Positions 9,074 to 15,599 of a stretch of 52,300 nucleotides of DNA are shown here, one piece after another (the stretch's first letter is position 1; each line of letters opens with the position of its first letter). The notes under the pieces were generated by a model. That model did no database searches and was not told where the DNA came from. It saw only the letters and a list, made by a program, of their open reading frames with translations. The position numbers and the translations under genes are program-made. Location of the stretch: positions 1-52,300 of the forward strand of contig CALWSC010000027.1 in the NCBI GenBank assembly GCA_944384105.1. The letters run 5' to 3'. This DNA is from an uncultured Lachnospiraceae bacterium (lineage in GTDB: Bacteria; Bacillota; Clostridia; Lachnospirales; Lachnospiraceae).

Positions 9074-10114
9074 TTAAGTTTTAGTTATATATTTCATCGC
9101 CTCATCCGGCGCAACATTATAACGCACACATTCCAGAGCGATCACAAGCCGGTTTACCTCGTGCTCTTTGTGATACAGATAGGAATACAGCGTTGCCACA
9201 GAATAAGGATGCCTGCGTGATTCTGTGGACAGGACATGCTTCAGGATGCGGGCATACATTGCTTCGAGCGTTTCTGTATGAAACTCTTCGTAGCGCTTTG
9301 CGTAGTACGTATCTGCCAGAAGCGTCTCGAATGCCTGCGTGCTCTCAGCCTCCACAAGAGCTTTAATCCGGGGAGCCTTGAGTTTGTAGTGTATAGGCAC
9401 TAAAAGCGCGTAAATATCGGTATCTGCCATATGGTAATACGCTTTGCACCGGTAGATCCACTGCAGGTTCAGAAGATCGAACTTCTGACCGTAAGCCTCT
9501 GTGATCTCCTCGAGATCCCTTTTCTTCATGATTTTGTCCTTGTTCTTCCAGATCAGACGGAAATAATATAAATCCAGCGCCATCTCGTAGTCGAACAGTG
9601 TCGGGGACTCCGCTCCCAGAAGTCCTTTCAGGGGAGTGTAATACTCAGTTCCCTTTAAGTTGTTCACGAACTCTTCGACGGAAGAGCTGGAGGACAAAAG
9701 TGCGATGTCAAGCTGTGAGTGCCGGTTGAAGAAATCGTAAAACCGCGACAGGTTTAAAGAGACTTCCCGGTGATCGAAGATCGTGTTCAGGCATTTCTTA
9801 ATGATAAATACCTCATATCGCCGGAAGTACAGCTTCAAAAATCTGCGCTGTTCTTGGTTGGAAAACCGGTACAGCTTTGTAAAGTCCCGGTAGATGGAAA
9901 GCCGGAGCATCTGCTCGATCTCACCTCTGTGCAGCGTGCGCTCATCACGATCTGCAAAGATATCCTGATAAGACGGCTTCTGTTTTAAATAGGTAACAGC
10001 AGAGGGAACATCGGGTAGCTCCGTGATCTCCCGATACTGCCTGTCATTCAGGAAGCGTCCCTCCATGGCGCGGATCTTCGTAGTAAGGCCGCTGTAGGAC
10101 ATCAAACCGCCCAT
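9074..10114 (-). CDS. ntpC: V-type ATPase subunit C (shaft adaptor)
   Basis: A 346-residue all-helical, funnel-shaped adaptor that joins the rotor shaft (D/F) to the K ring. The N-terminal YSGLTTKIRAMEGR and the repeated pattern of charged helices with DxxxLYYFRLIWKNK near the middle fit the AtpC/NtpC (d-type) family. Length is as expected (about 330-350). The ATG at 10114 follows an AAGGAAG site by 9 bases; a second in-frame ATG lies 12 bases downstream. The gene sits 6 bases after the G-like gene and 18 before ntpI. Placing C before I differs from the E. hirae order (F-I-K-E-C). Confidence 0.85.
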   Translation of the reverse strand: MGGLMSYSGLTTKIRAMEGRFLNDRQYREITELPDVPSAVTYLKQKPSYQDIFADRDERTLHRGEIEQMLRLSIYRDFTKLYRFSNQEQRRFLKLYFRRYEVFIIKKCLNTIFDHREVSLNLSRFYDFFNRHSQLDIALLSSSSSVEEFVNNLKGTEYYTPLKGLLGAESPTLFDYEMALDLYYFRLIWKNKDKIMKKRDLEEITEAYGQKFDLLNLQWIYRCKAYYHMADTDIYALLVPIHYKLKAPRIKALVEAESTQAFETLLADTYYAKRYEEFHTETLEAMYARILKHVLSTESRRHPYSVATLYSYLYHKEHEVNRLVIALECVRYNVAPDEAMKYITKT

Positions 10115-10120
10115 AATTCA

Positions 10121-10432
10121 TCACTTCCTTATCAAATGGTTGAAAATCTGTTCCGCCCACTTTTCGTGCTGCATGTCATACCTGCGGTCCAGATCTTCCA
10201 GAGCCTTTGCAGTCTGCATATTGATGTCTTCCAGGTCATGCTCCGCAGCTGTATCCAGGCTTTTCCTCAGCTCTTCAAGCCGTTTTGAAGTCTCTTCATC
10301 GAGTTTCCTGTCAAAGGCGTCGCAGTCGTCCTGATACTTCTGATCCATCTGCTTTTTCTTGGCCGCCGCGTCGTCCATAATTCTGGTCGCAGCGGTCTCG
10401 ATTTCAGATAATTTCTGAATGACTGTCTGCAT
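10121..10432 (-). CDS. Small coiled-coil subunit (G-like) of V-ATPase
   Basis: A 103-residue hydrophilic protein, almost all Ala, Glu, Lys, Asp and Gln in a continuous helix (about 5-90), the first gene of the operon. It is the only candidate for the second peripheral-stalk chain, which pairs with subunit E in all V/A-type ATPases. The ATG at 10432 (MQTVIQ) is preceded by CGGAGG; the reading frame extends 13 codons further upstream, but without a ribosome site. Such coiled-coil proteins diverge fast, so function rests mainly on position, size and composition. Confidence 0.75.
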   Translation of the reverse strand: MQTVIQKLSEIETAATRIMDDAAAKKKQMDQKYQDDCDAFDRKLDEETSKRLEELRKSLDTAAEHDLEDINMQTAKALEDLDRRYDMQHEKWAEQIFNHLIRK

Positions 10433-10504
10433 AATAGAACCTCCGTTCTGTGAAAATTCAGATAGCCGCATCTGCCGGTGAGCGGCTGTAATTCTGACTC
10501 ACTT

Positions 10505-10533
10505 ATTTTAGCACAAGCATATTACAATAACAA
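10505..10533 (-). promoter_or_regulatory. Promoter of the V-ATPase operon
   Basis: On the minus strand: -35 TTGTTA (10533-10528), a 17-base spacer and an extended -10, TGC TAAAAT (10510-10505). It lies about 73 bases before the first start codon. An 8-bp inverted repeat overlaps the -35 box (see the repeat entry). Confidence 0.7.
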
Positions 10534-10547
10534 GCATATTGTAATAA
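10514..10547. repeat. 17-bp tandem repeat with inverted repeat at -35
   Basis: Two near-identical 17-base units (10514-10530 and 10531-10547) differ at two positions. Because of those differences the pair also forms a perfect inverted repeat, TTACAATA (10522-10529) and TATTGTAA (10537-10544), with a 7-base spacer. It covers the -35 box of the V-ATPase promoter and could be an operator. The AT-rich stretch 10548-10735 shows no clear gene. Confidence 0.5.
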
Positions 10548-10751
10548 CAAGTAAATGTTATACTATAAAAAATATGAAATATAAAAAATACAGCAAAAAT
10601 TGTCTGATAAAAAAACACAAGGGTTCTCTATATTATACTGCAAAATTAAAAAATAAAACATGACCGCCTTAAAATCAGGAAATAGGGGGTGGAAAACAGG
10701 CGGGTATTATAGTAAGATTACTGTGGAATCTATAGAAAGGGAGAGTAAAAG

Positions 10752-11408
10752 ATGCGACTTCGCAATATCAGCGGTTCCAAAGAGGTAATAGCGGCAAGTC
10801 CGTTTGTCATCCAGAATCCACAGGATAAGAAGGGACACTGGAGAGAAATCTTCGGAAATGAAAATCCCATCCACATTGAGGTAGGAATGGGAAAGGGACA
10901 GTTTCTTATGGAAATGGCGGGAAGAAACCCCGGGATCAATTATATAGGAATAGAAATGTATGACAGCGTGCTCTTACGGGCAATCCAGAAGAGAGAACGG
11001 CTTGAAGAAGAGATCCCCAATCTGTTCTTTATTCGAATGGATGCAAGGGCGCTTCCGGAGGTCTTTGCACAGGGAGAGGTGGATCGGATCTACCTGAATT
11101 TTTCTGATCCGTGGCCGAAAGAGCGCCACGCCAAGCGCCGCCTGACGTCAGGAGAATTTCTGCGGCGGTACGAACAGATCCTGCTGCCGGGCGCCAGAGT
11201 AGAATTCAAGACGGACAACCGTCCGCTTTTTGACTTCTCGTTGGAAGAGATTCGTGAGGCCGGGTGGACGCTGGATGCATACACATATGACCTGCACCAC
11301 GAGCCTGAGATGGTAAAGGGGAATGTGATGACCGAGTACGAGGAGAAGTTCTCGTCTGCAGGGAATCCAATCCACAAGCTTACGGCACACTATGAGGCAA
11401 GAGTATAA
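10752..11408 (+). CDS. trmB: tRNA (guanine-46-N7)-methyltransferase TrmB
   Basis: A 218-residue SAM-dependent enzyme that puts the 7-methyl group on G46 in the tRNA variable loop. The SAM-binding GMGKGQFL block (about 44-51, after HIEV) and the family block DPWPKERHAKRRL (about 117-129), which holds the substrate-binding and catalytic Asp/Lys/Arg residues, are both intact. The TDN motif (about 155-157) is also present. Length is normal (about 210-220). The ATG at 10752 follows a GGGAG site. The gene is transcribed away from the V-ATPase operon; no clear promoter could be placed. A tRNA gene lies 400 bases downstream. Confidence 0.95.
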   Translation: MRLRNISGSKEVIAASPFVIQNPQDKKGHWREIFGNENPIHIEVGMGKGQFLMEMAGRNPGINYIGIEMYDSVLLRAIQKRERLEEEIPNLFFIRMDARALPEVFAQGEVDRIYLNFSDPWPKERHAKRRLTSGEFLRRYEQILLPGARVEFKTDNRPLFDFSLEEIREAGWTLDAYTYDLHHEPEMVKGNVMTEYEEKFSSAGNPIHKLTAHYEARV

Positions 11409-11425
11409 ATTAAGAAGAACATCCG

Positions 11426-11454
11426 TAACGGTTCAGCAAGGCTGAACTGTTACG
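11426..11454 (+). terminator. Stem-loop after trmB
   Basis: A 13-bp stem with one G-U pair (11426-11438 with 11442-11454) and a 3-base loop lies 18 bases after the trmB stop. It has no T-run, so it is either a weak terminator or an intercistronic RNA structure before the next small gene. Confidence 0.4.
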
Positions 11455-11520
11455 AACACCCTGAAGTGCATGCGCATAAGATATAGTGTAATAAGAAGTA
11501 TTGCCGGGAGGAAGCATCTG

Positions 11521-11673
11521 GTGAATAAGAAAGCAAAGCTTGAGAACAGACTCGTGCAGTGGAGCTACGAGAACGGCAGCGCGGGCAGCAGGGTGAACAG
11601 GCTTCAGAAGTCGGTTAGGGAATTAGAGCGTATATTAAAAGACAAGAAACTCCAGGGAAAAAAACAGGAATAA
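11521..11673 (+). CDS. Small basic protein of unknown function
   Basis: A 50-residue protein read from GTG at 11521, which has a GGGAGG site 9 bases before it. An in-frame ATG further upstream at 11470 has no ribosome site. The product is rich in Lys, Arg and Leu, with no membrane segment. The second half (VNRLQKSVRELERILKDKK) reads as a short amphipathic or coiled-coil helix. I do not recognise a family. Basic composition next to trmB and a tRNA gene would suit an RNA-binding role, but that is only a guess. It may be cotranscribed with trmB. Confidence 0.5.
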   Translation: MNKKAKLENRLVQWSYENGSAGSRVNRLQKSVRELERILKDKKLQGKKQE

Positions 11674-11723
11674 AGCGAAAAATCGTACTAAAAAAATTTT
11701 TTAAAAAAATTTGAAAAAAGGTG

Positions 11724-11752
11724 TTGACTTTTTTCGAGTTATCGCATATAAT
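11724..11752 (+). promoter_or_regulatory. Strong sigma-A promoter for tRNA-Lys
   Basis: TTGACT (11724-11729), a 17-base spacer and a perfect TATAAT (11747-11752). The tRNA starts 48 bases after the -10 box. The upstream 11690-11720 stretch is A/T-tract rich and may act as an UP element. Confidence 0.85.
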
Positions 11753-11799
11753 AACTCTTGTCTTAAGGAAAGACAAAAAAACAAAGAAAAAAGTAATAA

Positions 11800-11872
11800 G
11801 CGCCTTTAGCTCAGTTGGTAGAGCAGTAGACTCTTAATCTATTTGTCCAGGGTTCGAGTCCCTGAAGGCGCA
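11800..11872 (+). tRNA. tRNA-Lys(CUU)
   Basis: A 73-base cloverleaf: a perfect 7-bp acceptor stem (11800-11806 with 11865-11871), a D arm with AGTTGGTA loop, a 5-bp anticodon stem with loop CTCTTAA giving anticodon CTT (11833-11835), a 5-base variable loop and a perfect T stem with TTCGAGT. The discriminator base is A. The CCA end is not encoded (CTA follows), so it is added after transcription. Confidence 0.96.
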
Positions 11873-11952
11873 CTAGAAGCACTGTTTTTGCAGACCATGG
11901 AGCTGTGGGGACGGTGCTTAAATTTTAAAATCGATTGGTATTACGCACAGTG

Positions 11953-11985
11953 AAAAGCCTGTAGAAGAGATTCTATAGGCTTTTT
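11953..11985 (+). terminator. Terminator after tRNA-Lys, just before the Crp gene
   Basis: A 14-bp stem with one G-U pair (11953-11966 with 11971-11984), a GAGA loop and a T-run ending at 11985. It stops the tRNA transcript. It ends only 12 bases before the ribosome site of the next gene, and no convincing promoter lies between, so read-through may feed that gene. Between tRNA and terminator, AAGCAC (11877-11882) can pair with GTGCTT (11914-11919). Confidence 0.85.
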
Positions 11986-12008
11986 GTCATTTGAGCGGGA
12001 GGGCTATT

Positions 12009-12689
12009 ATGGAAATAGAAGAAAAAAAGAAGATGCTGGCGAACCTGCTTCCCTTCTGGGGGAAAATCACCAAGGGCAGCCAGGAATACCTCGCGGCGCA
12101 CTCCCGGGCGGTGTCATACCGCAAAGGGGATATAATCCAGAGTTCAAGAGAGCAGTGTACAGGAGTACTGTTGATTAAGAAAGGACGCCTGCGGGCTTAT
12201 ATTGTTGACAGCGAGGGAAAAGAAATCACTCTGTTTCGGCTTTTGGACTACGATATCTGTATTTTCTCGGCATCCTGTATCATGAATGATATAGATTTTG
12301 ATGTGTACATAGCCGCAGAGACGGATATGGAAGGACTTCTGATCCGCTCCCGAGCGTACCAGAAGGTGACGAGAGAGGAAATTGCGGCGGCAAACTATAT
12401 GAATGATCTGGTTATTTCCAGAATGTCAGATGTGATGTGGGTACTGGAGCAGATTGTATTTAAGAGCTTTGACCGCAGGCTTGCCGCATTTCTCCTGGAG
12501 CAGACGGAACTGGAGAATGCGGATAAGATCGCAATCACACACGAGGAGATTGCAAATCATCTGGGGAGCGCTAGAGAAGTCGTATCGCGGATGCTTAAGT
12601 ATTTCGAACGGGAGGGTATGGTGAAGCTCTCGCGCGGAGCAGTGGAGATTGTGGACAGGGAGGCTCTTGAGAAGCGCTGCGCAGAGTGA
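12009..12689 (+). CDS. Crp/Fnr-family transcription regulator
   Basis: A 226-residue regulator with an N-terminal cyclic-nucleotide-type beta-roll (about 15-135) and a C-terminal winged helix (about 150-220) whose recognition-helix region reads EEIANHLGSAREVVSRMLKYFE, as in Crp/Fnr proteins (20-residue core shown in part). I see no N-terminal Cys cluster, so it is not a canonical FNR oxygen sensor; the ligand is unknown. The ATG at 12009 follows GGAGG by 6 bases. It lies 28 bases before the AlaX-type gene, in the same direction, so it may be cotranscribed with and control the two editing genes. The domain call is firm; the target is inference. Confidence 0.88.
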   Translation: MEIEEKKKMLANLLPFWGKITKGSQEYLAAHSRAVSYRKGDIIQSSREQCTGVLLIKKGRLRAYIVDSEGKEITLFRLLDYDICIFSASCIMNDIDFDVYIAAETDMEGLLIRSRAYQKVTREEIAAANYMNDLVISRMSDVMWVLEQIVFKSFDRRLAAFLLEQTELENADKIAITHEEIANHLGSAREVVSRMLKYFEREGMVKLSRGAVEIVDREALEKRCAE

Positions 12690-12717
12690 AGGATAGAGAA
12701 GAAAGGAAGACGATGAG

Positions 12718-13875
12718 ATGGAGACAGTGAAATTATATGAACAGGATGCGTACAGGACAGCATTTTCGACTGTGGTTGAGGACAGTATCAGCGAGAAGGG
12801 GATTTTCAAAGTTGCTTTAAGAGAGACGGCATTTTATCCCGAAGGCGGCGGACAGCCGGCGGATCACGGGATGCTGGGAGGTGTGAAGGTGCTGGATGTC
12901 CATGAGAGAGACGGCGTGATCTGGCATACCGTGTCTGAACCGCTTCCCAAAGGAGCTGCTGTGGACGGAGAGATAGACTGGGCGCGCAGATACGACTTTA
13001 TGCAGAACCACAGCGGGGAGCACGTTGTATCAGGCATCATCTGCAGCACGTTTGGCTGCAGCAACGTGGGATTTCATATGGGAAGCGATGTGATCACTAT
13101 GGATTTCAACACCCCGATGACCTGGGAGCAGGCGATGGAGATTGAGCGGCGCGCAAACGAGGCAATCGGCAGGCAGATTCCGATTGCGGCTTTGTATCCG
13201 TCGCCGGAGGACCTTGCGCGGCTCGAATACCGCAGCAAGAAGGAGCTGTCCGGCAGGGTGCGTATCATCACAATCGAGGGATGCGATACGTGCGCCTGCT
13301 GCGGCACGCATGTGAGAAATACGGGAGAGATCCGTATGGTGAAGATTCTGAGCGTGCAGAATTATAAGTCCGGCGTGCGCATTGCGATGGTGAGCGGAAA
13401 CCGCGCGATCGCGGACTATGCCAGAAAGCACGGGTATATCACCGCCGCCGCGCGCCTGCTTTCCGCAAAGCCGGAGGAGACGCCGTCCGCGGTGGAGCGC
13501 GTGCTCGAAGAAAACGGCAGGCTGCGCTATGAGATGGCAGAGCTCAGAAGGCGGATCGCACGCCTTCAGGCACAGGCGATTCCCGCTGGAACTGCCGTCT
13601 GCTTCCTGGACGAGCCGTCTGCTCCGGCACGAGAGCTGAGGGAGATCGCAAACGCCCTGGGGGAGCGTGCGGAGCATGTGATGGTGACAGGGGAGAATGA
13701 TTCCTACGTGATCAGAAGCGGTCGGAACCAGGCGCGCGTTCTGCTTCACGCGCTGAAGGAGAATTTCTCTATTCAGGGCGGCGGCTCAGAACAGATGGTA
13801 CAGGGAGTAATCCGCGGAGATCGTGCAAAGCTTGAGGGGTTATTTAAAGCGGCTGCGGAGAAAATACAGGAATAG
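12718..13875 (+). CDS. AlaX-type alanyl-tRNA editing protein with DHHA1 domain
   Basis: A 385-residue stand-alone editing enzyme related to the C-terminal half of AlaRS. It should hydrolyse Ser- or Gly-tRNA(Ala) made in error. The N-terminal part (about 1-85) has FYPEGGGQPADHG, as in the AlaRS linker. The zinc-binding editing site is intact: His98 and His102 (HSGEH), and Cys194 with His198 (CCGTH). The C-terminal part (about 245-385) is a helix followed by a DHHA1-like domain ending in a GGG-type block (IQGGGSEQMVQG). There is no aminoacylation domain, so it cannot charge tRNA. It is followed 14 bases later by a second editing enzyme. Confidence 0.92.
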   Translation: METVKLYEQDAYRTAFSTVVEDSISEKGIFKVALRETAFYPEGGGQPADHGMLGGVKVLDVHERDGVIWHTVSEPLPKGAAVDGEIDWARRYDFMQNHSGEHVVSGIICSTFGCSNVGFHMGSDVITMDFNTPMTWEQAMEIERRANEAIGRQIPIAALYPSPEDLARLEYRSKKELSGRVRIITIEGCDTCACCGTHVRNTGEIRMVKILSVQNYKSGVRIAMVSGNRAIADYARKHGYITAAARLLSAKPEETPSAVERVLEENGRLRYEMAELRRRIARLQAQAIPAGTAVCFLDEPSAPARELREIANALGERAEHVMVTGENDSYVIRSGRNQARVLLHALKENFSIQGGGSEQMVQGVIRGDRAKLEGLFKAAAEKIQE

Positions 13876-13889
13876 GAGGAGATGGAGCA

Positions 13890-14375
13890 ATGGCAAAGGA
13901 AATCAAGACAAATGCCATGAGAATTCTGGACAGAAATAAAATAAAATATGAGACGATACAGTATGAGTGCGGTGAATTTATTGATGGTCTGCACACCGCC
14001 GAGAAGACAGGCGCGCCCGTGGAGCAGTCCTTTAAGACGCTTGTAGCACAGGGGAAGAGCGGTCAGTATTACGTGTTCGTCATCCCCATAGCTGAGGAGG
14101 TGCACTTAAAGAACGCCGCAAAACTTGTGGGAGAAAAATCCGTGGAGATGATCCATGTGAAGGACATTACACCCATCACCGGCTATGTCCGCGGCGGCTG
14201 CAGCCCGATTGGAATGAAAAAGCAGTTTTGCACCGTCATCGACGCGAGCGCGCAGAAATATGAAGAAATTTATGTAAGCGGCGGGAGAATCGGAACAACA
14301 CTGAAGCTGGCGCCGGAGGATTTGAAAAGGGTCGTCAGAGCGGAGTACGGGGAGCTGACTGCCGGGAGGGCTTAA
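13890..14375 (+). CDS. ybaK: YbaK/EbsC-type aminoacyl-tRNA deacylase
   Basis: A 161-residue single-domain enzyme of the YbaK/ProX superfamily that hydrolyses Cys-tRNA(Pro) and similar misacylated tRNAs. Typical blocks are the N-terminal KTNAMRILD, the SFKTLVAQGK segment (about 47-56) that holds the conserved lysine, and GYVRGGCSPIGMKK (about 94-107), the family's conserved glycine-rich loop. It probably shares an operon with the AlaX-type gene. Its TAA stop overlaps the stop of the convergent gene by three bases, within TTAA at 14372-14375, so the two genes have no room for a terminator between them. Confidence 0.92.
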   Translation: MAKEIKTNAMRILDRNKIKYETIQYECGEFIDGLHTAEKTGAPVEQSFKTLVAQGKSGQYYVFVIPIAEEVHLKNAAKLVGEKSVEMIHVKDITPITGYVRGGCSPIGMKKQFCTVIDASAQKYEEIYVSGGRIGTTLKLAPEDLKRVVRAEYGELTAGRA

Positions 14376-15481
14376 AATGTAAGCCTTCGGTTTCTGGCGG
14401 TGACTTTCCAGGTTTCTGTTAGTTTTCCGCCGGAAACGACTTGAACATTGTCGTACAGCGCGGTTGTCGGGCAGATATGCCATGGGAGGATATAGACTAT
14501 CTGGCCGATATCCGGACGCTCCCGTTCAAATCCGTCGTCCATGCGGAAGGTCCAGTGTTCCTCGCTTTGAAATGCTTCTGAGGCGTGAGGGAGTGATGGG
14601 AGGATTCCGCGCAGATGCTGCTCTGCGGAGATGGCTTTGTAGCCTGCATCAAGTGTGAAGAAGCCCTTCGCGGGATGACTGACAACACGGCTTAATATGG
14701 CGGCTCCCGGCTCATAGGGAAGATCAGGAAATTGTTCGCGGTAGCCCGCGTCGTAGACAAAGACGGTACCCGGGGAAAAGAAAACATTCTCCATGTTAGA
14801 TGCATAGCAGGGGAAAGTCGGACTTCCGCCCACAATCAGATATTTGCAGGAAAGTCCTGAGTAATCCAGGCTCGTACGCACATGATTTAGGTGCTTTATA
14901 GTTTCCATAACGTGTTTTTCCCTGAGGGAATACGATTTTTCGTGCCGATTTCCGTCATAGCAGTGAAGCCCGCAGATATTAAGCCCGTTGAGCTGTGCCG
15001 CGCTTCTGTAAAAATTCATGATATTTTCAAAAGGAACCCCTGTGCGGTTCATCTTCGGATTCACATCAATCAGACAATTCACCCGTACTGCCTGTCTTGA
15101 GGCGGCGCTGCCAAGGACAGAGAGCATTTCAAGATCATCCCCTGATGCATAAAAAGTTTTATCCGGATATGCATGTATAAGCTCCAGAAAGCGACCGATA
15201 TTCGGACCTACAAGAGGATATGCCAGAAGAATATGCTGTGCGTCCGTCCGTGCGGTCATCTCGGCCTCTGCTATTGTGGCGCATTTAAAATGTGTAATGC
15301 CGAGTGATGCCAGGAGATTGGTGAGATTCCGCGACTTGTGTGTCTTCACATGAGGCCATAGGTGCTTTGCGCCGTGCGCCTGTTCGACGGCTTTTCTGGA
15401 ATTGGAGAGAATGATGTCTTTGTAGTATATCAGAGCGGGTGAAGATACCTTCTGCTCTTCAACAAAATGATAGTTTAACAT
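14372..15481 (-). CDS. D-serine dehydratase-like PLP enzyme (DSD1/D-TA family)
   Basis: A 369-residue PLP enzyme of fold type III (alanine-racemase-like barrel plus C-terminal beta domain). The PLP lysine is probably Lys46 in PHVKTHK. The family includes D-threonine aldolases and eukaryote-type D-serine dehydratases. The metal site near the end is WHIC (His335, Cys337); an H-x-C pair is described for D-serine dehydratases and H-x-D for D-threonine aldolases, so I favour dehydratase (D-Ser to pyruvate and ammonia through 2-aminoacrylate). I chose the ATG at 15481, 9 bases after AAAGGAGG; the open frame runs 22 codons further upstream without a ribosome site. It faces a divergent D-amino-acid deacylase gene. 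Substrate is inferred. Confidence 0.8.
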   Translation of the reverse strand: MLNYHFVEEQKVSSPALIYYKDIILSNSRKAVEQAHGAKHLWPHVKTHKSRNLTNLLASLGITHFKCATIAEAEMTARTDAQHILLAYPLVGPNIGRFLELIHAYPDKTFYASGDDLEMLSVLGSAASRQAVRVNCLIDVNPKMNRTGVPFENIMNFYRSAAQLNGLNICGLHCYDGNRHEKSYSLREKHVMETIKHLNHVRTSLDYSGLSCKYLIVGGSPTFPCYASNMENVFFSPGTVFVYDAGYREQFPDLPYEPGAAILSRVVSHPAKGFFTLDAGYKAISAEQHLRGILPSLPHASEAFQSEEHWTFRMDDGFERERPDIGQIVYILPWHICPTTALYDNVQVVSGGKLTETWKVTARNRRLTF

Positions 15482-15505
15482 GGGTGAATACCTCCTTTTA
15501 GTGAA

Positions 15506-15569
15506 ATAATAAAACAAAAAGTTGAAAAAATCAATGGATATTGACAAAAAGTTGATAAAATGCTAACAT
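15506..15569. promoter_or_regulatory. Divergent promoters with two copies of ACAAAAAGTTGA
   Basis: Minus-strand promoter for the DSD1-like gene: TTGATT (15534-15529), 17-base spacer, TATTAT (15511-15506). Plus-strand promoter for the deacylase: TTGACA (15541-15546), 17-base spacer, extended -10 TGC TAACAT (15564-15569). The 12-mer ACAAAAAGTTGA lies at 15514-15525, inside the minus-strand spacer, and at 15544-15555, over the plus-strand -35 box and spacer. A third copy lies upstream of the YheO-type regulator gene (18031-18042). The placement suits a repressor. Confidence 0.7.
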
Positions 15570-15599
15570 AATTTTGAAATATGACAGGGAGGGATGTAT

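Noticed and set aside
11800-11872. tRNA-Lys as an integration site of a mobile element
   Set aside because: No integrase, no repeated tRNA 3' end and no foreign-looking genes follow it.
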